From positions 49,774,544-49,838,543 of the forward strand of contig NC_086380.1 in NCBI RefSeq assembly GCF_036588685.1: 64,000 nt of DNA, in the 5' to 3' direction. This stretch comes from Mytilus trossulus. Taxonomy: Eukaryota > Mollusca > Bivalvia > Mytilida > Mytilidae. The position numbers were made by a program, and so were the translations under genes. The stretch's first letter is position 1. Each line of letters starts with the position of its first letter. The notes below the pieces were generated by a model that had not been told where the DNA came from, ran no database searches, and saw only the letters and a program-made list of their open reading frames with translations. Below are positions 1-10,952 of the stretch, one piece after another.

Positions 1-270
1 AAATGTGGCCATTTTTATTTATCTACGAAAAAAGTTTATATGTGCATATATAATGTGCCATATAAAAGTTTTTGATTTATATCTCAGATTAAATCCAGAT
101 AAAAGAAAAACAGTTGAGGTGACCCTACTTCTTAAAAAATCGAAAGCTTTTCCAAAATTATCTTGAATGTCCCCTCTCTAAAAAGCATCTCTTTCCTGTT
201 TGTTGATACTTTGAGATTTTGATTTTTAGTCCCCTAACGGCTTACGTCGAAGTGGACTTAGGTTTGCACT

Positions 271-309
271 GTGTCTGTCTGTCTGTCTGTCAGTTTGTCT
301 ATCTGTCAG
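271..309. repeat. GTCT microsatellite, short and imperfect
   Basis: About four and a half uninterrupted GTCT units at 273-290 continue into interrupted copies (GTTTGTCTATCTGTC). It lies in a sequence resembling a common bivalve dispersed repeat that carries this tetranucleotide. Confidence 0.8.
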
Positions 310-939
310 TTCGGCAAATCAGACTTTTTTTGTGCTTGTAGATTTTGATTTGATATTTGGTTTATTGATTTACCATGACAAGTTACAGGTAAAATTCATT
401 TTTCACGTTTTAAGCTTTTCTTTTTGTTCAGTTAACGGTCTTTCTCTAGAATTAAATTTTTGATGAAAAACTTATCCATTAGAAGATTTCTGTTCAAACG
501 GAAATAACTCATTTTTTTAAAGACAAAATGACATTTTGGATTTTTTTTTTCATTTCTTTGGTATTTAGTGGTTCAATTTTGTTCAAGTCTGATATTTGTG
601 TGCAGAGTTGTGTTCTTTGGACAATTTAAATGTTGGTATATATCATATCATGTAAAATGCAATGATTATTAAACAATACTTTTACAATTTTAGATATGTT
701 TTTGACTGATAACTGAAATACATATAAAATCTGTCAGATGTCAGAATCAAAATAACCAAACCTTTATGCAATCGAAGTAAAAATAGTTCAAAGATTAAAA
801 ACTATATAATGGTAAAGTGTAAAGGGCCATAACCAGTTCATGTATATGTGTTGTGAATCTTTGTGGTATACTAAATCGCTGAATTTAGAAGTTATCATTT
901 AATAACATTTCAAAAGATAAAACAAAATACCGTACTCCA

Positions 940-1010
940 TGGAAAATTCAAAATGGAAAGTCAAAAGCTCAAACACATCAAATGAATGGATAACAACTGT
1001 CATATTTCCT
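940..1010 (-). repeat. Dispersed repeat fragment, 'TGTTTGAGCTTTTG' family
   Basis: Read on the minus strand this contains TTCATTTGATGTGTTTGAGC followed by CTTTTGACTTTCC and a TTTTGAATTTTCC-like stretch. The same word string occurs on the plus strand near 47317, 49797-49905 and 57985-58090, so it is a dispersed repeat in at least four copies here. I believe it is a retroelement 3' tail common in mussels; that identification is from memory. Confidence 0.6.
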
Positions 1011-1439
1011 AGTGTAGAAAATGTTATCAAATAAAATCCTTTCTCAAAACATGCTACAGTAATAACCTTTATTCATTTACATATTTCAAATGGGTTAATT
1101 TAAAAGTCATGGTAATCAGATGTAATCATGATTACTGCATGTGCCAATGTAATCATAAATTTAATCGTACAATTGACAAAGTAATTGTAATTTAATCAAT
1201 TACATTGAAAGTAATTGAACACATCTTTGAATTTGCTGTTATGCAAAGAATTAGATTTTAAACATGTTGAAGGCATTGCTTTTATTGGCATCTTGTACAC
1301 TCTTGGAATAATTGTTTGTAGTCTTGCCTCCATGTTGTCACTATGAATTATGAGATTTTGGCAAGAGCCATAGTCATCAGACAATTTACATTTTTTTTCT
1401 GAAATCCCCTGATCAATTTTTACCTATTATTAAATGGAA

Positions 1440-1600
1440 TGATGTATTGATGAAGAGAGGTAGGAGATACCAAAGTGGTATTCAAAGTCATAGGCTGATA
1501 ACAAAGGGACAGCTTCATATCTAAATACAAAAAACCACCAATAGACATTCAAAATACAACTAAGAAAACGTAAGACTTAGGAACACGACCCCCTCCCTTC
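1440..1600 (-). repeat. Decayed retroelement 3' tail (same family as 41890-42540)
   Basis: The minus strand reads a tail resembling the one at 41890-42060: words like 'TGTCCCTTTG', 'GTATCTCCTACCTCTCTTC' and 'GTTTTCTTAGTTG' appear in the same order. It is non-coding and diverged. A run of Cs followed by As (about 1588-1618) marks one edge. Confidence 0.45.
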
Positions 1601-2145
1601 CCCCCCAAAAAAAAAAAATAAAAAACAAACCAGGGAGTGATCACATAAGCGTAATCAGATTCTGTCCAACATTTGTAAGTACAAACTAGGCATTTTAAAA
1701 CATTTTATTACTATATTATTATTTGTTGGAATTGCAGCCAGACAAGGTAAATCCAGAAGAAAACTTTTGACAGACCACATTTATAAAGTGCTGCTTTTGT
1801 TGTATTAAAACAATTCTATTGAAATTAAACGAAACTTTTACTAAATCCTTCAGTTATGTTTCTTAAGAAATTGTGTCTGACTTTTAACAAATTGTTTCTT
1901 GTCTTAGAAAAAAAGAGTCATGCTTCAGACTTCGTGTTTGAATCTTTAATGTCCAACAAACAGTGCCCAGCAAAATTCACTATAATAATATTGACTGTGA
2001 TATCACATAGGATAATTGCCAGTGCAGTTAATATCCTACAAAGGATAATATTATTGTTTTTATTTCAACAAAACATTAATTTATGGAGTGCTTTGACATG
2101 CTAAATCTTACTGTGTATTTAGATTTTAGATTTTGGCCCCTTTAT

Positions 2146-3727
2146 CAGGGGCTGATTTAGGTGGGGGCGTGGCGGGCGTGCGCCCCCCTAAAATTTGCAA
2201 AGCATTGGTTGTCTTCAACTTGTTTCAGTATCAGAAGAGGCCATTACTTCTTAACATTCAAAATATATAAAACAGTCAATTTAACCGGGGACTTTCTATA
2301 CTAAGCAACTTAGTAACAGTATCAACGTACGTGTTTACTAATCAACTTATCTACGATTTATTTAAGTTCTATAAATATTGTATACTTCAAAGGAAGACTG
2401 AAAAATTAAAAAAAATGTTTTTAGCAGTTAAAGTACAAAAAATTGTTACATTGTATTTGCCGTTTTTATAATCAATTTCTTTGATCATCGAAGTGCCGAT
2501 TTATGTATACCGTATTACATGCATGGCCGGGATCCCCATAAAATAAAAATAACTTCGTAAATGCATCTCATTCTGATTTAAGTGGTTTGTGGCGAACACA
2601 GTATATATAGGTCTGGCACGACCTCCGAAAATGCAAAAAGTATTATGAAAGGACAATGATTTTTTGTGTTATGAAAATTTGCTGATACAAAATGTAAATA
2701 GTTATGATAAATTAAGGAATGTATCTCCCTCATGCAAAGCTCTGATTCCTTTCACGGATTTGGCTATATTTTTTGGACCTTTTGGGTTATAGCTCTTCAT
2801 CTTTTATATAAGCTTTGGATTTCAAATATTTTGACCACGAGCATCACTGAAGAGACATGTATTGTCGAAATGCGCATCTGGTGCAAGAAAATTAGTACCG
2901 TTAATTTTATTGCAAATCACGGCGAAAAGTAGAAATATTCGTTTGCAAAATCTAATACTAGTATCTAGTATTGGTCATGTGAGCTGATGTGATCCGTCTT
3001 GTCTCACTTTGCTTCCGTCGATCCGCCCGACTATCTGTCAACTCTTTACATTTCCATCGTCCTAACCAAGTTTGTCGAGGATGGTGTTATGTAATTCTTA
3101 AGTCAACCGGTTTCATTTTACATAATTGAAACCATGTTGAATGGCTAAGACACATTGACGATCTGCAAACAAGGCCTTCTTATTTTAGTAATGTTTCTGT
3201 TTTTCTGTGTATCACAACTACCAGCACCAATGTCTTTCAAGGATTTGTTGATTGAGATATTTATTACCTGATATTGATATATAGAATATTTTAGAAGTGC
3301 TGGTGCTTGATTGTAGATTGGTTTGCATAGGAACACAGAATCAAAATAAAATGTTCGCATAATTTTTCAGCTTCTGTTTTTGGCTGTAGCTTTATAAAAT
3401 CGAACATAGATATGCGATATGAATCTTTACATGTAGTTATTGGTGTTGGGAGATTTTTGAAGATTTTTCAAGTTAGTAGGAGACCTGGTCATCATATTGT
3501 TTTACATCTGTCCGTCCATGATCTTTCAGTCAGTCATTAGTGATTGTTGTAAGGTTGGATTTAGGCGGTTACAACTTGAAACTTTAATTTCTTGCTTCCT
3601 GTACCTCACAATAGTTCAAAATACCTACATTGCACCCCTTAAGAAGAATATATTTTTTAAAATAACCTAAAAAAAAATTTGCGCCCCCCCCCCACCCCCC
3701 TAATCTGAAATCCTGGATCCGCCTCTG
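2146..3727. mobile_element. hAT-like non-autonomous DNA element, CAGGGGC ends
   Basis: The left end CAGGGGCTGATTTAGG (2146) is an inverted match to the right end CCTGGATCCGCCTCTG (ending 3727), and both are followed inward by a G/C-homopolymer tract and then AAATTTGC on one side or its complement on the other. The 5 bases TTTAT directly abut both ends and may be the target duplication. No transposase is encoded in the 1.58 kb. The interior holds a fragment of another dispersed repeat (2752-2935). CAGGG-type ends are typical of hAT elements, which usually make 8-bp duplications; the 5-bp repeat here is therefore unusual or partly decayed. Confidence 0.65.
2752..2935 (+). repeat. Dispersed mussel repeat fragment
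   Basis: Contains ATATTTTGACCACGAGCATC, ACTGAAGAGACATG and CGAAATGCGCATCTGGTGCA, which I recognise from memory as a very common mussel retroelement or SINE tail. It lies inside the CAGGGGC element at 2146-3727. The open frame across it has no protein character. A divergent relative is on the other strand near 55443-55620. Confidence 0.5.
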
Positions 3728-3744
3728 TTTATCAAATTGTCAAC

Positions 3745-4097
3745 AATTAGGGCCAAAAGTCCAAAATTTAACTGTGTTTAATTTCATCAAAATTGAAGTC
3801 TTGAGGTTCTTTGAAATGCTTAATCTAACCATGTATTTAGATGTGTGATAAACAATTATATAGCAAGTCATAACTTCAACATAAGAGCAATCTGCTTGGG
3901 ATGTTTAGGGATCTTGGTTGAAAATGATAGGTCAATGTCCAATTTCAAAGGTTTAGTTCCTAGACCACATCAATTCAGAAACTTATGTGGTGTCAAATAT
4001 TCAATCACAATCCAAATTCGGAGCTGCATTTAAGCTTAACTATTTAGTCCATATTTGCCCTAACTGTTCAGGGTTCGGCCTATGCGGTCGTATCTAG
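3745..4097. repeat. Dispersed bivalve repeat upstream of the retroelement
   Basis: Starts with AGGGCCAAAAGTCCAAAATT and ends with CTGTTCAGGGTTCGGCCTAT and GCGGTCGTAT, word strings I recognise from memory in bivalve repeats. An internal segment (3811-3842) resembles 2092-2125, so a copy of this repeat appears to have been split by the 2146-3727 element. The retroelement coding remnant begins immediately after it. Confidence 0.5.
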
Positions 4098-5843
4098 CTT
4101 TGGACTACAATAGATTGGAAACAGTGTCGTCAGGTCATTAAAGACGCTCTGTCTGCCTATTGTAAAAATTGGTGCAAACGTGAAAAATCCGATAAAAAAT
4201 CTTTAGACAGTTATTTGAATAAAATTATGAATACTGTTGATATTCGAATATCTCATTTAGAAAACAATTCTGAAATTAATAATAGGAACCATGATATACC
4301 CATTTCTAGAATAAAAAACAAACTCAAGGTACTCGCAGAGCGGTTTGTGTTCGTACCGGCAGACAAGGCAGCAAATAATGTAGTGGTGGTGTGACGCATA
4401 TACTACACGAAAGTTCTTCAAAACGAAATAATAAATTCCTCTACATTCAGGTCAGTGCGCACCACAGAGAGTCAAATCGTTAACAAGCATACCACTGCCA
4501 CTGCCCAGCTTAAAGCATCTTCCGAACATTTGAAAGTCCCTACCATGTACTGGTTACCGAAATTACACAAAAAACCATTTAAATTCCGTTTCATCTCCGC
4601 TTCGAGTAAGTGTTCTACTACTAATCTATCAGTGCTTCTAACCACCTCCCTAACTACTATCAAAGAACTGGTTATTAACTTTTGTAATAAAGCTTATGAA
4701 AATAATGGTATTAATTATTTTTGGAGTGTTAAAAATTCTTTAGAGGTTTTAGATAAAATACATGCTTTCAATGGTCCTTACAATTCTGTTGACAGTTATG
4801 ATTTTTCTACTCTGTACACTACACTTCCACACAATCTTATAAAGAAAAAGTTTTTGTATTTGATAAAATGGTCTTTCGAAAAATCTCATTGTAATTTTAT
4901 TTGCTGTAACTCGTTTAAGGCCTTTTTCTGTAACGAAAAAGGAAAGTATGCTAGATACACTTACTGGAAATGTGAGGATATGATTGAAGCTTTAAACTTT
5001 CTGCTTGATAACATTTATGTACGTTTCGGCGATAAAGTGTATCGTCAGGTAGTAGGTATTCCTATGGGCACCAACTGTGCCCCTTTAATAGCAGATTTAT
5101 TTCTATATTGCTATGAATCTCAGTTTATAACCAAACTCAGTAAAGACCCATCATTGTTACATTTGGTTGATACATTCAAAAATACCTACCGTTATCTGGA
5201 TGATATTTTTTCGTTGAATAATCCAGAGTTCTCTAAATATACTTCAGAAATTTACCCAAACGAACTTACTTTAACTAAATCTAACATAAACAGCAGCAGT
5301 TGTCCTTTTCTAGATTTAGACATTTCAATTTCAAACGGGAAACTTCACACTAAAATTTACGACAAAAGAGACGATTTTTCATTTCCTATTGTTAATTTTC
5401 CTTTTTTAGACGGCGATGTGCCTTTGGCTCCATCATACGGTGTTTATATATCGCAACTCGTTCGGTTTGCCCGTGTGTGTTCTGATGTCATAGATTTTAA
5501 CGAACGTAATCAATGCATCACTGGTAAATTGTTGTGTCAGGGATTTCGATACCATAAATTACTTAAAACTTTTACTAAATTCTTTCATAGATACAAAGAT
5601 TTGATTAGTAAATTTGGCTATACCTGTAGAAAGCTTATTAAAAATGGTATTTCTCATCCTAAATTTTATGGTAATATTGTACTTAAAGCGAGGAAATCAC
5701 TATGTGATCCTTGTAAACTCATCGAACCTTTAAACAAACTTATAAGTAAGGGTTATCGTACCAATATTGTAATTAGATCTCTGAATATAGTTCACATTGG
5801 CACTAATATTGATTTTGTCATTAGCAAATTAAAACATAACTAA
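4098..5843 (+). pseudogene. Penelope-like reverse transcriptase with one premature stop
   Basis: Reverse transcriptase of a mobile element. Upstream residues in the same frame (4098-4391) contain the ADKAANNVVVV motif, then a TGA stop at 4392-4394, and the frame continues open to 5843. Visible RT motifs in order: PKLHKKPFKFRFIS (the PK[IL]HK signature of Penelope-like enzymes), YDFSTLYTTLPH (first catalytic Asp), VGIPMGTNCAPLIADLFL, YRYLDDIF (catalytic YxDD) and FLDLDISISNGK. After the catalytic core comes a C-terminal region of about 180 residues (VNFPFLDGDVPLAPSYGVYI onward) that is repeated at 56400-56843 and near 62690-63055. No GIY-YIG endonuclease motif is visible downstream. The N-terminus is missing. 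Apart from the stop the core is undamaged, so the copy is not very old. Confidence 0.8.
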
Positions 5844-6860
5844 ATTTCATTATCTTTTGAGGCGAGATGTATAGGGGACACAGCCACGTTAACTTTTATT
5901 TCTATAGAAGTCGCTCTTCACTATACTACTACCTGTCGATACATTTATTTTTGGCATTGCACAAGTCATGTCTTCTTTGACTATTAATGACGTTAAAATA
6001 CTAAATCCCTGTGATGTGTTTTAGTCGATTTTAGTCTTTGATGCATGATTTTTTACTATTAATTGGTTTTGGCTTTTAACTAGCTGTCAGTAACTGCGAG
6101 TACTCTCAAATCGTATTTTCTTGTTAATTCGACCTGTTGATACTGTTTATAATGCTTTTTTGTCATTTTTTATTTATATGGACCTTGGCTGTATACCAGC
6201 TTTGATTATTTGTAATATCTTCAATTTTTCACTTATTCTTACAACATTTGTATAAACTTCAAGATTATAAAAAACCGGTTTTTTTCTAAAGTGAACATTG
6301 ATTGGTTAAATATTTCTCAGTGTGTTTGAATTTGTTTGATAGCCTTTTGGTCATGACTGTTTGTCTCTAATATTTAATTAACTGTGCATTTGTATTCAGA
6401 TATCGCAGATCAAATTTATTCGTTCTTTGTGTAATCATACGTTTTTTGATTGAGTTAAGTCTGCTAATTGATATTTTATCGTATGTTTTTATATGTTGTG
6501 ATGTTATGCTATTGTTTCAGAAAAAGGGAGAAGGTTTGGGCCCATTAAAACGTTTAATCCCGCTGCAAATGTTTGCACCTGTCCTAAGTCAGGAATCTGA
6601 TGTACAGTAGTTGTCGTTTGTTTATGTAATATATACGTGTTTCTCGTTTCTCGTTTTGTTTATATAGATTAGACCGTTGGTTTTCCCGTTTGAATGGTTT
6701 TACACTAGTAATTTTGGGGCCCTTTATAGCTTGTTGTTCGGTGTGAGCCAAGGCTCCGTGTTGAAGGCCGAACTTTAACCTATAATGGTTTAATTTTTAA
6801 ATTGTTATTTGGATGGAGAGTTGTCTCATTGGCACTCACACCACATCTTCCTATATCTAT
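4098..6860 (+). mobile_element. Penelope-like retroelement, 5'-truncated, with 3' tail
   Basis: Coding remnant 4098-5843 is followed by about 1 kb of 3' sequence. That tail contains GACCGTTGGTTTTCCCGTTT, TTTGGGGCCCTTTATAGC and the end word CACATCTTCCTATATCT near 6860. The same tail occurs alone at 31981-32213 and in reverse at 12497-12620, which fixes the 3' end of the family and shows repeated 5' truncation. The 5' end is abrupt, joining an unrelated repeat at about 4097. No terminal repeat or target duplication was convincingly seen. Confidence 0.75.
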
Positions 6861-7150
6861 TGGAGCATTTTATTGGCTGATATCTCAAACCAAAAACAGT
6901 AAGAGCAAACTTGACAGATAAAAATAATCCTACAAGCATGTCTAAACATATATATCCTGAAATTATGTTAATGGCAGACAACTTTTTATAAGACTGTAAA
7001 ATGTTGCTGGTATATTTTTTTATGACGTAATCATCATTGTTGTCGTCGTCGTTGTCGTTCAATGACATTTGGTTTCCTGACTATAATTTGAGAATAAGTG
7101 TATGGAATTCTATAAAATTGTACCACAAGATTATAATTGATTATTATGAT

Positions 7151-9324
7151 TTTTTAGCTCACCTGGCCTAAAAGGCCAAGTGAGCTTTTCTCATCACTTG
7201 GCGTCCGGCATCCGTCGTCCGTCGTCGTCTGTCGTCCGTCGTCGTTAACTTTTACAAAAATCTTCTCCTCTGAAACTACTGGGCCAAATTAAACCAAACT
7301 TGGCCACAATCATCATTGATGTATCTAGTTTAAAATTTGTGTTTTTTTACCCGGCCAACCAAGCAAGATGGCCGCCATGGCTAAAAATAGAACATAGGGG
7401 TAAAATGCAGTTTTTGGCTTATAACTCAAAAAACAAAGCATTAAGAGCAAATCTGACATGGGGTAAATTTGTTAATCAGGTCAATATCTGTCTGCCCTGA
7501 AATTTTCAGATGAATCGGACAACCCATTGATGGGTTGCTGCCCCTAAATTTGTAATTTTAAGGAAATTTTACTGTTTTTGGTTATTATCTTGAATATTAT
7601 TATAGATGGAGATAAACTGTAAACAACAATAATGTTCAGCAAAGTAAGATTTACAAATAAGTCACATGACCAAAATGGTCAGTTGACCCCTTAAGAAGTT
7701 ATTGTCCTTTATAATCAATTTTTAACAATTTTCATAAAATTTGTAAATTTTTACTAACATTTTCCACTGAAACTACACGGACATGTTCATTATAGATAGA
7801 GATAACTGTAAGCAGCAATAATGTTCAGTAACATAAGATGCACAAACACATCACAATCACCTAAAGACAATTTTGTCATGAACTGTCTGCCCTTTTGTTT
7901 AATTCACATACACCAAGGTGAGCGACACAGGCTCCTTAGAGCCTCTAGTTTGCTTTATCAAAAGTCATTACATTACTTTTTGATTACTGTCTATTACAAA
8001 CTACAAATAATATAAAACTAGAGGCTCTAAAGAGCCTGTGTCGCTCACCTTGGTATATGTGAATATTAAACAAAGGAAGCAGATGGATTCATGACAAAAT
8101 TGTGTTTTGATGATGGTGATGTGTTTGTAAATCTTACTTTACTAAACAGTCTTGCTGCTTACATTTGTACAATTATCTCTATCTATAATGAATTGGCCCA
8201 GTAGTATCAGTGGAAATGTTAATAAAAATTTACAAATTTTATGAAAATTGTTAAAAATTTACTATAAAGGAAAATAACTCCTTAGGGGGTCAATTGACCA
8301 TTTCGGTCATGTTGACTTATTTGTAAATCTTACTTTGCTGAACATTATTGCTGTTTACAGGTTATCTTTATCTATAATAATATTCAAGATAATAACCAAA
8401 AACAGCAAAATTTCCTTAAAATTACCTATTCACGGGCAGCAACCCAACAACGGGTTGTCAGATTCATCTGAAAATTGTAGGGAAGATAGATATTGATCTG
8501 CTAAACAATTTAACCCCATGTCAGATTTGCTCTAAATGCTTTGGTTTTTGAGTTATAAGCCAACAACTGCATTTTACCCCTATGTTCTATTTTTAGCCCA
8601 TGGCCCATCTTGGTTGGTTGAACGGGTCACACCACACATTTTTTAAACTAGATACCCCAAAGATGATTGTTGCCAAGTTTGGATGAATTTGTCCCAGTAG
8701 TTTCAGAGGAGAAGATTTTTGTAAAAGATAACTAAGATTTACGAAAAATTGTTAAAAATTGACTATAAAGGGCAATAACTCCTAAAGGGGTCAACTGACC
8801 ATTTCGGTCATGTTGACTTATTTGTAAATCTAACTTTGCTGAACATTATTGCTGTTTACTGTTTATCTCTATCTATAATAATATTCAAAATAATAACCAA
8901 AAACAGCAAAATTTCATTAAAATTACCAATTCAGGGGCAGCAACCCAACAACGGGTTGTCCGATTCATCTGAAAATTTCTGGGCAGATAGATCTTGACCT
9001 GATAAACAATTATACCCCCATGTCAGATTTGCTCTAAATGCTTTGGTTTTTGAGTTATAAGCCAAAAACTGCATTTTACCCCTATGTTCTATTTTTAGCC
9101 GTGGCGGCCATCTTGGTTGGTTGACCGGGTCACGCCACACATTTTTTAAACTAGATACCCCAATGATGATTGTGGCCAAGTTTGATTTAATTCGGCCCAG
9201 TAGTTTCAGAGGAGAAGATTTTTGTAGAAGCTAACGACGACGGACGACGGACGACGAAGCCGGACGCCGGACGCCAAGTGATGGGAAAAGCTCACTTGGC
9301 CCTTTGGGCCAGGTGAGCTAAAAA
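7151..9324. mobile_element. Two AGCTCACC elements joined as a large inverted repeat
   Basis: The outer ends match as inverted repeats: TTTTTAGCTCACCTGGCC at 7151 and GGCCAGGTGAGCTAAAAA ending 9324. Each tip also folds on itself (TGGCC..GGCCA hairpin). The inner ends are inverted too: GAGCGACACAGGCTCC.. GAGCCTCTAG near 7920-7950 and CTAGAGGCTC..GTGTCGCTCACC near 8018-8050, with a 62-bp spacer. So the left arm (7151-7951) and right arm (8014-9324) are two copies of one non-coding element in head-to-head orientation. The right arm has an extra internal direct duplication. Another partial copy is at 49948. Open frames in the arms (for example 7300-7500) are repeat sequence, not genes. Confidence 0.85.
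8246..9247. repeat. Internal direct duplication (period 501 bp) in right arm
   Basis: AATTGTTAAAAATT occurs at 8246 and again at 8747, and the following 490 or so bases are repeated closely (GGTCAACTGACC / GGTCAATTGACC, CAACGGGTTGTC and CCATGTCAGATTTGC in each). It makes the right arm of the inverted repeat longer than the left. Confidence 0.8.
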
Positions 9325-9484
9325 TAGTAAAGAAAGCTTTTACCAAATATGTCTGTTTGTTTTGTTTACATATTGTTGTCAATATAATGGAATTTTATGA
9401 GACTGTCATACAAGTTAGAGATTTAGCTAGCTTTAAAACCAGGTTTAATCCACCATTTTTCTACATATGAAAATAAACTCATCA

Positions 9485-9545
9485 TAGATAGTATTAGATA
9501 CCAGGATTGAATTTTATATTTACGCCAGACGCGCATTTACTTGCA
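9485..9545 (-). repeat. Fragment of 'TAATCCTGGTA' dispersed repeat
   Basis: GATACCAGGATTGAATTTTA followed by ACGCCAGACGCGCATTT is the reverse complement of the repeat seen intact at 43605-43696 (GCGTCTGGCGTATAAAATTA..TCCTGGTA). Other copies lie at 22831-22914, 44005-44096, 60568-60592 and 61650-61700. Confidence 0.65.
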
Positions 9546-9846
9546 TGCATTATTTGAGTAAAATTGGTATGTCACCAAATAGAGGGGAACTATTAACTCT
9601 TTCAAAAATTTTAACAACCACGTTGTACAATTGTAATTTGCATATATGGCATAACTTAATAATAAATACAAATTATTTTTCTTGATGTCTAGAAATGGAT
9701 TAAGCGATTTATTATTAGCAGGTTTAATATTTACTAATTCTATGACACAGCTCAACAGCAGATTCAGCATGAAATACAAAAAGAATGTACATTTAAATAA
9801 CTTGATAACAACCTTTATATGTAAAATTTATATTTCTTGTTACTAG

Positions 9847-10052
9847 GAAACATAAAAAGGGGAAGAAGAACTTTGGCAGAGTTGGAAGAGGAGAACTTAA
9901 TTTTGGACAACAAAAGGTTACGTGAAGAAACCAAGAGAATAAAACTAGAACAAGAAAATTGGAAATTAGCTAATGAAGTTTTTATTTTGAAAAAACAAAG
10001 TTCAATCTGTAAACTTCAGTCTGAGTTTCCTGATTGTGTTCATGAACCATAA
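9847..10052 (+). pseudogene. Coiled-coil fragment, possibly Harbinger accessory protein
   Basis: An open frame of about 68 codons follows a good splice acceptor (TTGTTACTAG) and ends in TAA. It encodes a charged helix with LAELEEENLILDNKRLREET and LEQENWKLANEVF, heptad-like and Glu/Lys/Asn-rich. It faces the HARBI1-like transposase remnant at 10353-10772 tail to tail. Animal Harbinger elements carry, besides the transposase, a second gene for a Myb/SANT-like DNA-binding protein that often ends in a coiled coil; this could be the last exon of that gene. The assignment rests on position and composition only. It could equally be a host exon. Confidence 0.35.
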
Positions 10053-10352
10053 TTACAACATGTTTATTACGGTAAATCTGAATATTTTTGTGTTCAATTT
10101 AAATAACTTAAAATTATTACTATTTTTCACTATAACACATGTATCATACGTGGCAAAATATTGATTTTCAAGATTTAAGTCAAAACCTTAGACACATCCC
10201 TTATTTTTTCCAAAAATGTATTTTTACCTGTCGGACATGAATTAGGAAAATTCTATGTTATTATTATCAAGTGTGATCAAAAGTTATAAATTAATATTGA
10301 AGAGAATGTGAATTTGGAAATCTAGTCAGATGTTTACAAATACAAAGTTTAC

Positions 10353-10772
10353 TTAAAAAAATTGTCTCGCAATGTCATTCCTTTTTGCGGTACCATCAAA
10401 GGTTGAATTCATATTAATATAACACCTACAATCTGCAATAGCAATTTCCTCAATATTGTTATTTATTATTATGTCATTATGGTTAATGCCGATATCATGT
10501 AAAATAACACAGTATGTAACATATTTTATAGACTGTTCTGGTGTTGTTCTGAAGCCATCATGTAAACAGTTGAACCTCCTTTTTAGTAAACCAAATGTTT
10601 GTTCAATTAGAACCAGTGTTCTGCAAACAGCTCTGTTAGAAATTCCCTGGCAGTTGTTAGCTGGACTTAGATAAGGGGTCATCAAGTATTTGGTACATGG
10701 ATAACCAGTGTCACCTAGTAACAATCCTTGGTGAATTACTGTTACAAAGTAATTTTTTGATGAAATATTCAC
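10353..10772 (-). pseudogene. HARBI1-like (PIF/Harbinger) transposase, C-terminal remnant
   Basis: About 139 codons of the DDE nuclease domain of a PIF/Harbinger transposase. Recognisable motifs are LLLGDTGYPCTKYLMTPYL, holding the second catalytic Asp (GD.GYP), and VLIEQTFGLLKRRFNCLHDG, holding the catalytic Glu (EQ.FG.LK.RF). These are followed by RTTPEQSIKYVTYCVILHDI, matching the conserved C-terminal helix region. The helix-turn-helix part and the first Asp are absent: upstream sequence (10773-10950) has no coding similarity. The protein is therefore inactive. Neighbouring 9847-10052 may be the partner gene of the same element. No clear TIR or 3-bp TWA duplication was found. Confidence 0.8.
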
Positions 10773-10952
10773 AGATTGTATTTCAAATTATTCAAATAAA
10801 TCAAAATTCAATTTAAAGCATTTAAAAAGGTTGTAACATAAACAATTACAGAAACTACAGCTTCCTAGTTAGTTGTAGTAAAAATCAAATAATATACCTT
10901 CAATAAAAGGAAGTAACTACACAATTATCTCCCCACTATTTATGCATTTGAG

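Larger units (their letters stand above)
1..2145. other. Non-coding, repeat-derived stretch
   Basis: No gene is recognisable on either strand; the longest open frames are under 85 codons, A+T-rich and without domain character. The sequence around 190-430 carries a short GTCT repeat in a context that I recognise as a dispersed bivalve repeat. Around 1085-1205 there is a cluster of TAATC/GATTA words. Retroelement tail fragments lie near 940-1010 and 1440-1600. Confidence 0.6.

Noticed and set aside
1085..1205. Homeobox-site cluster (many TAATC/GATTA words)
   Set aside because: The region reads like a common bivalve repeat with this word content and is strongly A+T-rich; no evidence of an enhancer.
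7300..7500. Open frame beginning MATIIIDVSSLKF, with a near copy on the other strand at 8931-9179
   Set aside because: Both are the two arms of the AGCTCACC inverted repeat and a third version occurs at 50090. Frames of this family recur wherever the element is inserted; there is no start context or domain supporting a protein.
10456..10674. 72-codon plus-strand frame
   Set aside because: Antisense to the HARBI1-like remnant, which has recognisable family motifs.
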